From the NCBI RefSeq assembly GCF_003353425.1, contig NZ_QRAO01000001.1:186001-250000 (forward strand): 64,000 nt of DNA, in the 5' to 3' direction. Position numbers and translations under genes: made by a program. Of the stretch, positions 27,630-36,919 are shown one piece after another. Origin of the DNA: Marinirhabdus gelatinilytica (GTDB taxonomy: Bacteria; Bacteroidota; Bacteroidia; Flavobacteriales; Flavobacteriaceae). The notes below the pieces were generated by a model. It ran no database searches, was not told where the DNA came from, and worked only from the letters and a program-made list of their open reading frames with translations. Position 1 is the first letter of the stretch. The number at the start of each line of letters is the position of its first letter.

Positions 27630-27673
27630 TAACATTTTGGTAACATTTGCTTCAAAAATAAATTTCAATTTTG
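27630..27673 (+). promoter_or_regulatory. PHO-box-like site and -7 element of the phosphate permease
   Basis: TAACATT (27630-27636), TTGG, TAACATT (27641-27647), then 18 bases, then CAATTTTG (27666-27673, one mismatch to TAnnTTTG). The ATG is 21 bases further on. The repeat unit, 11-bp period and 18-base gap match the site before the lipoprotein operon at 22.7 kb, which argues for the same activator. Confidence 0.65.
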
Positions 27674-27694
27674 CCTGTACCGTATTTTTCTCCT

Positions 27695-29950
27695 ATGGAT
27701 AACATTTATTTGATTATGTTGATAGCGCTTGCCGGACTTGCTATTGCAGATTTGGTAGTGGGCGTGAGCAACGATGCCGTTAATTTCTTGAATTCGGCTA
27801 TAGGTTCAAAAGCTGTTACATTCAGAACCATCATGATCGTTGCTAGTATAGGGATAGCCTTTGGAGCACTGTCTTCTAGTGGTATGATGGAAGTAGCCAG
27901 AAAAGGTATCTTTATGCCAGAAAAGTTCTATTTCGATGAGATCATGATCATTTTCATGGCCGTCATGATTACCGACATCCTCTTACTGGACTTCTTTAAC
28001 AGCATCGGCCTCCCAACCTCCACTACCGTGTCCATCGTATTCGAACTATTGGGGGCGGCAGTTTGTATGTCGCTTATCAAGATATCGAACAACAACGACA
28101 ACATCCTTCAGCTTGGTGAGTATATAAATGGCGACAAGGCAACCGAAATCATCGTAGGGATTTTGCTGTCGGTCGTCATTGCCTTTACCGTAGGTGCCAT
28201 TGTACAATTTATATCTCGTTATTTGTTAAGTTTTAATTTTCAAAAAAAACCGAGCTGGGTTGCAGCATTTTTTGGAGGCGTATCCATCACTTCCATTGCC
28301 TATTTTATCATTATCAAAGGATTAAAAGGGGCCGATATCCTTCCAGCAACTTTTAGTGCTTGGGCCAGCAATAACCTATGGCAATTCTTAGCCGCGAACT
28401 TTATTGTATGGTCGCTAATTTCGTTTTTAGTTATTTCAGCTTTTAAGACGAATATCTATAAGATAATCATTATCCTAGGAACATTTGCCTTGGCCATGGC
28501 ATTTGCGGGCAATGACCTGGTAAACTTTATAGGGGTACCTATCGCTGCTCTTAACTCCTACGAAAGCTGGGTTGCCTCTGGTGTACCGGCCTCAGAATTC
28601 AGCATGGAAGGCCTAGCGGCCAAAGTGCCCACACAACCCCTGTTGTTGCTTTTGGCAGGTGTGATTATGGTACTCACGCTTTGGTTCAGTGAAAAGGCAC
28701 GACGGGTTGTAAAAACATCTGTAGATCTTTCCCGACAGGACGAAGTAAAAGAGCGCTTTAAACCCAATTGGCTCTCACAATATCTGGTACGAGGTGTTAA
28801 GTATATAAACATAGGCGTTTCCAAGATATTGCCAGACACTGCCAAACGAAGCATCGAAAAAAGGTTTGCGGTACCCACGGCAAAGCGCATCATTGAAAAA
28901 GACGCACCAGCTTTCGATATGGTACGCGCTGCAGTAAATTTAATAGTAGCCAGCGTACTTATCTCTATTGCCACAGGAATGAAACTGCCCCTTTCCACTA
29001 CCTATGTAACATTTATGGTGGCGATGGGAACATCATTGGCCGATAAGGCTTGGGGCAGCGATAGTGCAGTATATCGAGTAGCGGGCGTAATCAATGTTGT
29101 TGGAGGTTGGTTCATGACGGCCATTACTGCATTTATATCAGCTGCAATATTAGCATACCTTATCTATCAATTCGGAGCTGTAGCCCTTGCAATTCTCCTC
29201 CTGGCAGCACTATTTTTTATCATTCGCAATTTTGTTAAAGGGAAGAAGAAAGCTACAGAGCTTAAAGAAGAAATGAATTTCAAGAAAGCTGAAAGTTCCT
29301 CTTTGATAGGGGTGATAGAAGAAAGCTCCAACAATGTAGCGACCGTAATGAAGCGTGGTACCAAATTACTCTCCTACAGTATAGAGAACTTGGGCAAACA
29401 AGATCTCTCTGGGCTTAAAAAGGGACAAAAGCAGGCCTATAAGCTGAGTGACGAGATGGAGGATTTGGGCAACCACGTATTTATCTACATGAGGAATCCA
29501 GATGAAACACAAGAGGGCGCCAGCCGTTTCTATCTTTTGGTACAGGATATTTTGCAGGACATCGTACAATCGCTCACCCTTATTAGCAACAAAAGCTACA
29601 AACACGTGAAGAACGGGCACAAAGGTTTAAAGTACAACCAAATTAAAGGATTAAAACAGGTTGAAGAAAAGCTATCCGCCCTTTTCGAAAAGGTACGGGT
29701 TGAATTTAGTAACAACACGCTAGAAAACCTGCCAAGTATCATAGACGAAAAGCAAGCCTTTTTGGACTATATAGGCCTTGAGATTGAAAAACAGATACAG
29801 CGCACCAAAGAGGGTGATTCCAGCCCAAGGAACAACTCGTTGTACTTCTCTATCCTACTAGAGTGTAAAGATTTGGTGGAAAGCACTACCGAACTTTTAG
29901 AGCATTACTACCTGGAGAACGACAAGGCAAAGAAAGCGGATTTATTGTAA
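27695..29950 (+). CDS. PiT-family inorganic phosphate permease with C-terminal PhoU/DUF47-like domain
   Basis: A 751-residue inner-membrane phosphate symporter. The two PiT signatures are present: GVSNDAVNFLNSAIGSKAV near the N-terminus and GNDLVNFIGVPIAAL in the middle, with the matching PTSTTVS and LPLSTTYVTFMVAMGTSLAD segments. About 11-12 membrane helices end near residue 515 (AILLLAALFFIIRNF). The final 230 residues are soluble, helical and charged (about 525-751), resembling PhoU/DUF47 regulators that are usually a separate gene (pit accessory protein). The ATG at 27695 is used rather than an upstream TTG at 27671, which lies within the -7 element. PHO-like repeats precede it. PhoR/PhoB genes are not in the window. 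Confidence 0.93.
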   Translation: MDNIYLIMLIALAGLAIADLVVGVSNDAVNFLNSAIGSKAVTFRTIMIVASIGIAFGALSSSGMMEVARKGIFMPEKFYFDEIMIIFMAVMITDILLLDFFNSIGLPTSTTVSIVFELLGAAVCMSLIKISNNNDNILQLGEYINGDKATEIIVGILLSVVIAFTVGAIVQFISRYLLSFNFQKKPSWVAAFFGGVSITSIAYFIIIKGLKGADILPATFSAWASNNLWQFLAANFIVWSLISFLVISAFKTNIYKIIIILGTFALAMAFAGNDLVNFIGVPIAALNSYESWVASGVPASEFSMEGLAAKVPTQPLLLLLAGVIMVLTLWFSEKARRVVKTSVDLSRQDEVKERFKPNWLSQYLVRGVKYINIGVSKILPDTAKRSIEKRFAVPTAKRIIEKDAPAFDMVRAAVNLIVASVLISIATGMKLPLSTTYVTFMVAMGTSLADKAWGSDSAVYRVAGVINVVGGWFMTAITAFISAAILAYLIYQFGAVALAILLLAALFFIIRNFVKGKKKATELKEEMNFKKAESSSLIGVIEESSNNVATVMKRGTKLLSYSIENLGKQDLSGLKKGQKQAYKLSDEMEDLGNHVFIYMRNPDETQEGASRFYLLVQDILQDIVQSLTLISNKSYKHVKNGHKGLKYNQIKGLKQVEEKLSALFEKVRVEFSNNTLENLPSIIDEKQAFLDYIGLEIEKQIQRTKEGDSSPRNNSLYFSILLECKDLVESTTELLEHYYLENDKAKKADLL

Positions 29951-30030
29951 AATACATTATCTATGTTTTTGTAGTCTAGCATTAGTAGCCATAGTGAAAA
30001 TTATTAGTTGAAGTAAATATCCCAATAAAA

Positions 30031-30051
30031 AAAGAGCCCTTCGGCTCTTTT
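30031..30051 (+). terminator. terminator of the phosphate permease
   Basis: AAAGAGCC (30031-30038), loop CTTC, GGCTCTTT (30043-30050), T. A-rich on the other side, so it could also serve the minus-strand gene that ends at 30075. Confidence 0.85.
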
Positions 30052-30074
30052 CCAATATTGCTTATAAAAACTAT

Positions 30075-30752
30075 TTAAGCTACGGTACTCCAAAGGGTTT
30101 TGATTTCTTTGCAACTTTCTTCCAACTCACTCATCATTTTGGATGTGCGTTTCGGAGCTATTATATTTGTATTTTGAAATACGTCTACCATAACACACAT
30201 TTCTTTCGTTACAATTTCACCCTCCTTGGCGACAATCTCATCTAAATATTTATAAAGTAGTGTGGCTATTCTTCGAGACTGCTTAGTGGTAAAAGATGTG
30301 CTTTTAGCAATTCTTATTTTTAACGCCCCCAAATAAATTCTTCCGTCAATTTTTACACGAACTATAATATCTGGTGACACTATAACTCTTACTCCTTCAA
30401 TGCTAATTGAGGTGATTTTTGGTCTCTTAACTATTTCGTAAGAATAATCTTCTAGAAAATCTGGTAGCTTCATCCTGAGAAACCTTGTTAGAGCCTCAAT
30501 CGATACCAATTTGTCATTTCGCTTCCAATCTGTATCTGGCACCTTTTTCTTCAACTCTTTTATCCCTTCAAGTATTGGAGCCAATTCTCCAGAATTCGAA
30601 TAACTTTTTTTAATTCTCGAACGTGCCATAGAATATCGTGCTACAATAATTGGATTTGGTTTTTTTTGTTGAAGTATTATTCGTCTTTTCCTTGCATCAG
30701 ATCCCTCAGGGAATGTAGCTAACTGATTAGCTGAAATTTTAATATCTTTCAT
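30075..30752 (-). CDS. unrecognised protein, possible PD-(D/E)XK-like fold
   Basis: A 225-residue cytoplasmic protein with no signal peptide or membrane helix and a basic N-terminal half (ARKRRIILQQKKPNP, RSRIKKSYSNS). I do not recognise it. The C-terminal half reads strand-SPDIIVRVKIDGRIYLGALKIRI-AKS-helix, similar in spacing to a PD...xxK nuclease core, but the usual (D/E)xK is LxI here, so a catalytic site is doubtful. Its base composition and codon use look more A/T-rich than in the flanking pit and nrdA genes. It stands alone between housekeeping genes with a candidate small-RNA gene behind it, which fits a horizontally acquired orphan. Function unknown. Confidence 0.6.
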   Translation of the reverse strand: MKDIKISANQLATFPEGSDARKRRIILQQKKPNPIIVARYSMARSRIKKSYSNSGELAPILEGIKELKKKVPDTDWKRNDKLVSIEALTRFLRMKLPDFLEDYSYEIVKRPKITSISIEGVRVIVSPDIIVRVKIDGRIYLGALKIRIAKSTSFTTKQSRRIATLLYKYLDEIVAKEGEIVTKEMCVMVDVFQNTNIIAPKRTSKMMSELEESCKEIKTLWSTVA

Positions 30753-30837
30753 TTTACTGATATTTTGTTATTAAAAATTGTGAATAAGTGTTGTTAATTA
30801 CTTGTTCACTATATTAAAAAATACAGAACATTTTGTC

Positions 30838-30868
30838 TTGTTAAGAAAGATTCATTTAGCTACTTTTG
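30838..30868 (+). promoter_or_regulatory. promoter of the candidate small RNA
   Basis: TTG (30838-30840), 20 bases, TACTTTTG (30861-30868): full Bacteroidota promoter match with no protein gene following on this strand. The predicted start is near 30875. Confidence 0.65.
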
Positions 30869-30874
30869 AAATAG

Positions 30875-30984
30875 CAAAATGGAGATAGAAATTACTTCAA
30901 TCTTTCATATTTGTTGTTTAATGGGGATACTAATCCATAAACTTTTACAAAACGAGGGATGTTCTGCAAAACGTCCCTTTTTTT
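30875..30984 (+). ncRNA. candidate intergenic small RNA, about 110 nt
   Basis: Bounded by a consensus promoter (30838-30868) and a strong intrinsic terminator (30955-30984), in a 340-base gap between two minus-strand genes. An internal short hairpin around GGAT-ACTA-ATCC (30934-30946) is possible. A 45-codon reading frame from 30879 runs through the terminator and has no recognisable features, so an RNA product is more likely. It does not look like tmRNA, SRP RNA or RNase P. The rest of this gap (30753-30837 and 30985-31092) shows nothing else. Confidence 0.5.
30955..30984 (+). terminator. intrinsic terminator of the candidate small RNA
   Basis: Stem AGGGATGTT (30955-30963) with AACGTCCCT (30970-30978), one G-U pair, 6-base loop, then a run of seven T (30978-30984). 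Orientation is plus only; no gene on that strand ends here. Confidence 0.8.
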
Positions 30985-31092
30985 ATTCTCTATTATTAGC
31001 TTTTACTCTTATATAAATTCCTGTTTATTCTTATCTCATAATAAATGTGGCTCTTCAAATAGAGCCACATTTGTATTAACACCTTCGAAATT

Positions 31093-33525
31093 TTACGATC
31101 CGCACATCAAGCAATCTTCGTCATTCTCGGCCGCGTTCTTGGATTGTTCCATGAGATCGCGCAGTTCTTTTGCCGTGAGTGGCTTGTCGTTTACAGCCTT
31201 GGTTGCCGTAACCGTTGCCGTAGCAGCTTCGGTTGCAGGTACAGGTTGTTCTTTTTTGTTGTTCTTGAGCGTAAACTTAATCGCATCTACAGCGCTCTTG
31301 GTACGCAGGTAGTACATTCCTGTTTTTAGGCCGCTCTTCCATGCGTAAAAGTGCATAGAGGTCAACTTTGCCATATTCGCATTTTCCATAAACAGGTTGA
31401 GCGATTGTGATTGGTCTATAAAGTAGCCTCTGTGGCGGGACATATCAATAATGTCCTTCATACTCAACTCCCAAACGGTTCTGTACAGTTCTTTCAAATC
31501 CTGTGGTATGGCCTCCACACCTTGGATAGAACCGTTGGCACGCATAATTTCCTCTTTTAGGTCGTCGTTCCATAGGCCTAATTCTACCAGGTCTTCCAAC
31601 AGGTGCTTGTTCACTACAATGAACTCACCAGAAAGTACACGCCTGGTGTAAATGTTAGAGGTGTAGGGTTCAAAGGCTTCGTTGTTCCCAAGGATTTGAG
31701 AGGTAGAAGCAGTAGGCATAGGTGCTACCAACAGGGAGTTTCGTACTCCATTCTTTTTTACGTCCTTACGTAATTTTGCCCAGTCCCAACGGCCGCTCAA
31801 TTCTTCATCTTTTATGTTCCAGAGATTGTGCTGGAACATGCCTTCTGAAATTGGAGACCCTTTGTAGCTCTCGTAAGGGCCATCTTGTTTGGCTTCTTCC
31901 ATAGAGGCAGTAACTGCTGCGAAATAGAGCGTTTCAAAAATCTCTTGGTTCAGTTTTTTGGCCTCGTCGCTGGTAAACGGCAACCGTAGCTTAATGAACG
32001 TATCGGCCAATCCCTGAATTCCCAAACCAATGGGGCGGTGGCGCATGTTACTGTTTTCGGCTTCTTTTACAGGGTAATAGTTTCTATCTATCACCTTGTT
32101 CAGGTTTTTGGTCACCCGCTTTGTTACCTTGAAGAGTTCTTTATGGTCAAACTCTCCATTCTTAATAAACATGGGCAACGCAATGGAAGCAAGGTTACAT
32201 ACCGCTACCTCATCTGGTGAGGTATATTCCATAATCTCGGTACAGAGATTGGACGAACGGATGGTTCCCAGATTTTTCTGGTTGCTCTTACGGTTTGCCG
32301 CATCTTTGTACAACATGTAAGGCGTTCCCGTTTCAATTTGGGATTCTAAAATTTTCTCCCACAATTCACGAGCCTTGATGGTCTTTCTTCCTTTGCCTTC
32401 AGCTTCGTATTTTGTGTATAGTGCCTCAAACTCTTCAGAATGCACATCGCACAGCCCAGGACATTCGTTAGGGCACATCAAGGTCCATTCCCCGTCTTCC
32501 TGTACGCGTTCCATGAACAAATCTGAGATCCACATAGCGTAGAAGAGATCTCGGGCACGCATTTCCTCCTTACCGTGGTTTTTCTTCAAATCGAGGAAAT
32601 CCATGATATCGGCGTGCCAAGTTTCCATATAAATAGCAAAGGACCCTTTACGTTTTCCACCCCCTTGGTCTACATACCTTGCCGTATCGTTGAACACACG
32701 GAGCATAGGTACGATACCGTTGGAAGTACCGTTGGTTCCGGCAATGTAAGACCCCGTTGCGCGAATGTTGTGGATAGACAACCCGATTCCCCCAGCAGAT
32801 TGTGAAATTTTAGCCGTTTGTTTCAGCGTGTCGTAGATACCGTCAATACTGTCGTCCTTCATGGTAAGCAAGAAACATGAGGACATTTGTGGTTTTGGCG
32901 TCCCACTGTTGAACAATGTAGGCGTTGCGTGTGTAAAGTACTTTTTGGACATAAGCTCATAGGTTTCTTTTGCCGCAGCGAGATCGTTCATGTGAATCCC
33001 TATGGAAACACGCATGAGCATGTGTTGTGGACGCTCGGCTATTTGTCCGTTCAATTTCAGCAAATAAGAACGTTCCAAGGTTTTGAAACCAAAATAATCA
33101 TACCCAAAATCTCGATTGTAGATAATGGTAGAATCCAGCTCGTCCGCATTCTCCTTTATTACTTTGTACACCTCATCACTCAACAAAGGTGCTTTTTTTC
33201 CGGTACGTGGGTTTACATATTCGTACAGGTCTGTCATTACCTCAGAGAATGACTTCTTTGTATTTTTATGTAGGTTAGAGACGGAGATACGTGCGGCAAG
33301 ACGGGCATAGTCCGGATGTGAGGTGGTCATAGTGGCGGCGATCTCTGCGGCCAGATTGTCCAATTCGCTGGTTGTTACGCCGTCGTACAATCCTTCTATC
33401 ACTCTCATGGCCACCTTTACGGGGTCTACGAGTTCGTTGAGGCCGTAACACAGTTTACGTACCCGAGAGGTAATCTTATCAAACATAATGGGCTCTTTGC
33501 GGCCGTCTCTTTTTACTACATTCAT
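31093..33525 (-). CDS. nrdA: class Ia ribonucleoside-diphosphate reductase, alpha subunit
   Basis: An 810-residue catalytic subunit that reduces ribonucleoside diphosphates to deoxyribonucleotides with NrdB. N-terminal ATP-cone (about residues 1-90: [23 protein letters not shown]), then the ten-stranded barrel. Active-site NLCTE (Asn426, Cys428, Glu430) and [17 protein letters not shown] are intact, and the C-terminus DCLMCGS carries the redox-active Cys pair. A low-complexity Ala/Thr linker (about 755-775) precedes the tail. It lies 127 bases downstream of nrdB in the same direction; nrdB comes first, the reverse of the enterobacterial order. Confidence 0.97.
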   Translation of the reverse strand: MNVVKRDGRKEPIMFDKITSRVRKLCYGLNELVDPVKVAMRVIEGLYDGVTTSELDNLAAEIAATMTTSHPDYARLAARISVSNLHKNTKKSFSEVMTDLYEYVNPRTGKKAPLLSDEVYKVIKENADELDSTIIYNRDFGYDYFGFKTLERSYLLKLNGQIAERPQHMLMRVSIGIHMNDLAAAKETYELMSKKYFTHATPTLFNSGTPKPQMSSCFLLTMKDDSIDGIYDTLKQTAKISQSAGGIGLSIHNIRATGSYIAGTNGTSNGIVPMLRVFNDTARYVDQGGGKRKGSFAIYMETWHADIMDFLDLKKNHGKEEMRARDLFYAMWISDLFMERVQEDGEWTLMCPNECPGLCDVHSEEFEALYTKYEAEGKGRKTIKARELWEKILESQIETGTPYMLYKDAANRKSNQKNLGTIRSSNLCTEIMEYTSPDEVAVCNLASIALPMFIKNGEFDHKELFKVTKRVTKNLNKVIDRNYYPVKEAENSNMRHRPIGLGIQGLADTFIKLRLPFTSDEAKKLNQEIFETLYFAAVTASMEEAKQDGPYESYKGSPISEGMFQHNLWNIKDEELSGRWDWAKLRKDVKKNGVRNSLLVAPMPTASTSQILGNNEAFEPYTSNIYTRRVLSGEFIVVNKHLLEDLVELGLWNDDLKEEIMRANGSIQGVEAIPQDLKELYRTVWELSMKDIIDMSRHRGYFIDQSQSLNLFMENANMAKLTSMHFYAWKSGLKTGMYYLRTKSAVDAIKFTLKNNKKEQPVPATEAATATVTATKAVNDKPLTAKELRDLMEQSKNAAENDEDCLMCGS

Positions 33526-33652
33526 TGTTCTTGCTTTTTAGGGTTTCTTATTGTTTATTCTGAAAAAGGGTGCTTGTGCGTGTTTTATAGAACACACATT
33601 ATCAGCATATTAATGTCGAAAAGCCGCTTGTTGGGGAGCAAGCGGGACCTTT

Positions 33653-34630
33653 CTAAAAATCTGCGTCGAAACTAATCTTGTTACTTTCTTTGTCTTTGTT
33701 TGTCACGCCTGCTTTTTGATACTCAGAAACACGCTTCTCGAAGAAGTTGGTCTTTCCTTGTAGGGAAATCATATCCATAAAGTCGAATGGATTTGTGGCG
33801 TTATATTCTTTCTCGCATTCCAGTTCTACCAAGAGTCTATCGGTAACAAACTCGAGGTATTGGGTCATGAGTTTAGCGTTCATCCCTATTAAACTTACCG
33901 GGAGGGACTCTGTGATAAACTCTCTCTCGATATTTAGGGCATCTACTATAATTTCACGAATGCGCTCTTTAGGTACTTTGTTCACCAAATGGTGGTTGTG
34001 CAGGTGTACGGCAAAGTCGCAGTGCACGCCTTCGTCACGGGAGATCAACTCGTTGGAGAAGGTAAGTCCTGGCATCAGGCCTCTTTTCTTTAACCAAAAG
34101 ATAGAACAGAATGCTCCAGAAAAGAAGATTCCCTCTACCGCTGCAAAAGCGATCAAGCGCTCTGCAAAGCTTGGGCTGTCTATCCATTTCAGCGCCCAGT
34201 CTGCTTTTTTCTTGATGGCCGGGAAGTTTTCTATGGCGTTAAAGAGTTTATCTTTTTCGGCTTCGTCCTTCACGTAGGTGTCGATAAGGAGCGAATAGGT
34301 CTCGCTGTGGATGTTCTCCATCATGATCTGGAAACCATAGAAGAATTTTGCTTCGGAATACTGTACTTCGTTCACAAAGTTCTCGGCCAGGTTCTCGTTT
34401 ACGATACCGTCGCTGGCAGCAAAAAACGCAAGAATATGTTTAATGAAATAACGTTCGTCGTCACTCAACTTATCTTTCCAGTCTGTAAGATCTTGGTGCA
34501 GGTCTATCTCTTCGGCCGTCCAAAAACTGGCTTCCGATTTCTTGTACCAGTCCCAAATGTCATGGTGCTGAATTGGGAAGATTACAAATCTGTCTTTATT
34601 CTCTTGTAAAATGGGTTCTACTGCGCTCAT
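33653..34630 (-). CDS. nrdB: class Ia ribonucleoside-diphosphate reductase, beta subunit
   Basis: A 325-residue di-iron tyrosyl-radical subunit. Iron ligands lie in conserved helices: [37 protein letters not shown] with the predicted radical Tyr112, and [17 protein letters not shown]. The C-terminal tail ends FDADF, the acidic-aromatic peptide that docks to NrdA. Length is normal. It precedes nrdA. Its upstream region (34631-35076) holds a cluster of DnaA-box-like 9-mers, so control by DnaA or proximity to a replication origin is possible. Confidence 0.97.
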   Translation of the reverse strand: MSAVEPILQENKDRFVIFPIQHHDIWDWYKKSEASFWTAEEIDLHQDLTDWKDKLSDDERYFIKHILAFFAASDGIVNENLAENFVNEVQYSEAKFFYGFQIMMENIHSETYSLLIDTYVKDEAEKDKLFNAIENFPAIKKKADWALKWIDSPSFAERLIAFAAVEGIFFSGAFCSIFWLKKRGLMPGLTFSNELISRDEGVHCDFAVHLHNHHLVNKVPKERIREIIVDALNIEREFITESLPVSLIGMNAKLMTQYLEFVTDRLLVELECEKEYNATNPFDFMDMISLQGKTNFFEKRVSEYQKAGVTNKDKESNKISFDADF

Positions 34631-34727
34631 TGTCCTTTCGTTTTTAAAATTTGGAAAATTTTCCCGTTACTAGGGACTAACAAATATGGAAAAAAATGCT
34701 TCCAAAAACTGAGGAATGCGATCATGG

Positions 34728-34939
34728 TTTTCAACAAAGTTTTCAACATCACGGTTTTACGGCTGTTCTTATTGTTTTGTTAATTATATGTCTTAAACAA
34801 TTGATTTTCAATTTATTATAATTTTAAAAAACGGTTATCAACAAAATTGGATTTGGCCGTTAAAAACCCTCGAGGGGGTATATAGAATAGTGTCTGGATA
34901 CGGTTTTTGGGTTGAAATTATCAACAGTAATTTTCAACA
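34728..34939 (+). promoter_or_regulatory. cluster of five DnaA-box-like 9-mers before nrdB
   Basis: In the 446-base gap 34631-35076, TTTTCAACA occurs at 34728, 34740 and 34931 and TTATCAACA at 34835 and 34918, all in the same orientation; a related TTTTCAACC is on the other strand at 34949-34957. Each is one or two changes from TTATCCACA. The sequence between is very A/T-rich, including 34770-34830. This could be a DnaA-regulated nrd promoter, known in E. coli, or a replication origin. The only other items in the gap are a -7-like CATATTTG on the minus strand (34681-34688) and the terminator at 35012-35049. Confidence 0.5.
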
Positions 34940-35011
34940 AATTTTAAGGTTGAAAATTTTGAAAAAAAAGTTTCAGAAAAGCAGATTGAGGTTTTTTCTT
35001 ACGCTAAAAAA

Positions 35012-35049
35012 TTAAAAAAGCGGACCGGGAATTACTCCCCGATCCACTT
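35012..35049 (-). terminator. terminator of the T9SS protein gene
   Basis: Minus strand: AAGTGGATCGGG (complement of 35038-35049) pairs with CCCGGTCCGCTT (complement of 35018-35029) with two G-U pairs, 8-base loop, then a T-run (complement of 35012-35019). Confidence 0.82.
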
Positions 35050-35076
35050 TCAGCAATTATTATGAAAAAGGATTAA

Positions 35077-36828
35077 CTACTGTTTTACTACTTTATAGGT
35101 TCCAACTTGCGATCCTGCTATGACCTTGAGCACATAAACGCCCGAGGCCAAATTGCTAGTGTTCACCGAAATAGCATTGGCGTTGTCGTTGTTGTGCATC
35201 GTGAGAACCTTTGCTCCCGTTATGCCGTATATCTCTACGCTATCCAACGGTGTGCTGGCCTGTACGTTAAGTATATTGCTTGTTGGGTTGGGAAAATATG
35301 TAAGACCGATAATAGTGTTTTGAGCTACGGTCAATACCTCCGCACGAGTGTCAAAAAACAGTCCATAGCCAAAACCACTGTTGGTACCGGCAAAGGCCAT
35401 ACAGGGTTCTTGGTCTGCCGTTTCGGCCACGACCGAAGGGAATCCATCAAACACATCTACAGTTGTATCTGCCACTGGTTCAAAAGTATCGAAATTGGCA
35501 CCGTTGAAATTTAGGTGCCTGTTCACGCTGTTTTCAGAATTATCAATATTATCCCTAACATACGTAAACCGTATATCTTCAACGCCTACTTCTCTCCGTA
35601 TCCAACCATCGGTATGCGCAATGTTCCAATTGGAACCGCCAGAAGAAAAATTTGAGAACACACTGAATGCACCGCCACTTTCTTTTAAGTAGCCTACACC
35701 ACTAAAGTTTCCTGTAGAGCCATCTGCCCTATCGCTGGCCCACACTACTACTTTCTCACCATCTGCTATGGACAACCTTGCTGCCCTAACGGTTGGGTTT
35801 AAGGTTTCCCTTACGTTACCCATCTCCAATGTTTCGCGAGGATTCCAAGCGGTAGGATCGTTAAATACCTCGTTTGAGTTTACATATAAATTTCCTGTAA
35901 CACCTCCTGTATAGGTTACAAAAGCGTCTCCGGCCCTAGCGTAAGCAAAGTCTACTTGGTCGCCACAAACTCCATCTACAGACACCTCATCTACCCAGTT
36001 AAATCCATATTCGCCTGCGGTACTTCTTGCTGAAAACACTTCCGTGGGGCAAAATCCGTCTTTCAAATAGGTTGCCAATGCACGCATACTAGCGGTATCG
36101 GTTGGGAAATTTCTGTCCACGGCAAAATCTGCCACATCGCTCGCCACCGAGTCGAAAGTAAAGGCTGCTGTAGCCATATCCCATCTACCAACTTGAAACA
36201 ATCCGTTATCGAACATAAGGAACGCCAATATATATTGGTCTCCCGTACCATCGAGTGAAAGGAGCTGTATCTTACGAATGGGATCGAAAGCTTCTTGTGT
36301 ATCGAACAGTGACCATGTAAGGCCATCATCGGTAGATCTATAGATATATATCTTATCTGAAGTCCCTCCAAAGTCTAACTCATTTTCGTACATACCTATG
36401 TACAGATCGCCTGTGTTTAGGGTAGCCGTCATATCCAGTCCATCCACAAAATCATCTCGAATCAAGATATCATCTCCCCAATCCCTGGTTGGCAAAAGAG
36501 GCTCAGGGCGCTCTATAGTTTCACTGGCCACATAAGGTGTTGGCCCTTCTCCCAGTCTTTCGTATTTAGGGGCATTTGTAGGTTTGTACAGGGCACCAAT
36601 TTCTGGGTCTACAGCGGTCCAGCCATCCTTTATGGCAAGCCTGTTTGCCTCAATTTGTTGGGCCGTACCGTTCTCAGCCAAATAGCGTTCTTGCTCAAAT
36701 AGGTTTTCTAAGTGAGCTGTACGTGCCGGGATTTGTATGGTTTGGCCAGCAGCATCTGCATTTACTTGTTGTGCTGTCGTGGCCAAAACGCCTAACAAGC
36801 ACAATGATAATGTAATTAATTTTTTCAT
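35077..36828 (-). CDS. secreted protein with T9SS type A sorting domain
   Basis: A 583-residue secreted protein. Signal peptide MKKLITLSLCLLGVLATTAQQ; C-terminal about 75 residues form a type A T9SS sorting domain (YFPNPTSNILNVQ start, GVYVLKVIAG and TYKVVKQ end). The middle shows Asp-box/propeller-like blocks such as IYIYRSTDDGLTWSLFD, suggesting a beta-propeller related to sialidase or exo-alpha repeat proteins, but no catalytic motif is evident. It is exported through the outer membrane by the Por system and attached or released. Monocistronic with its own promoter and terminator. Substrate or ligand unknown. Confidence 0.88.
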   Translation of the reverse strand: MKKLITLSLCLLGVLATTAQQVNADAAGQTIQIPARTAHLENLFEQERYLAENGTAQQIEANRLAIKDGWTAVDPEIGALYKPTNAPKYERLGEGPTPYVASETIERPEPLLPTRDWGDDILIRDDFVDGLDMTATLNTGDLYIGMYENELDFGGTSDKIYIYRSTDDGLTWSLFDTQEAFDPIRKIQLLSLDGTGDQYILAFLMFDNGLFQVGRWDMATAAFTFDSVASDVADFAVDRNFPTDTASMRALATYLKDGFCPTEVFSARSTAGEYGFNWVDEVSVDGVCGDQVDFAYARAGDAFVTYTGGVTGNLYVNSNEVFNDPTAWNPRETLEMGNVRETLNPTVRAARLSIADGEKVVVWASDRADGSTGNFSGVGYLKESGGAFSVFSNFSSGGSNWNIAHTDGWIRREVGVEDIRFTYVRDNIDNSENSVNRHLNFNGANFDTFEPVADTTVDVFDGFPSVVAETADQEPCMAFAGTNSGFGYGLFFDTRAEVLTVAQNTIIGLTYFPNPTSNILNVQASTPLDSVEIYGITGAKVLTMHNNDNANAISVNTSNLASGVYVLKVIAGSQVGTYKVVKQ

Positions 36829-36911
36829 GATTTCTAAAAATTTATGTTTTAAATGTCCCTACTCTTTGTTGGGCTTTTCGGGTTGCGCCCCAGTAAGCTG
36901 CATTGTGGGTT

Positions 36912-36919
36912 CAAAAGTA
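36912..36919 (-). promoter_or_regulatory. -7 element of the T9SS protein gene
   Basis: Minus strand TACTTTTG, exact TAnnTTTG, 83 bases before the ATG, implying a leader of about 77 bases. No TTG at normal spacing. Confidence 0.45.

Noticed and set aside
30879-31016. Short plus-strand frame (about 45 codons) in the nrdA-upstream gap
   Set aside because: It crosses the intrinsic terminator at 30955-30984, so most of it would not be transcribed; an RNA gene explains the signals better.
33747-34277. Plus-strand open frame of 176 codons opposite nrdB
   Set aside because: Fully antisense to a highly conserved gene; shadow frame.
34860-34900. NrdR box upstream of nrdB
   Set aside because: Only a partial TATATAG...TAGTGT resemblance; the paired 16-bp palindromes of NrdR sites are missing.
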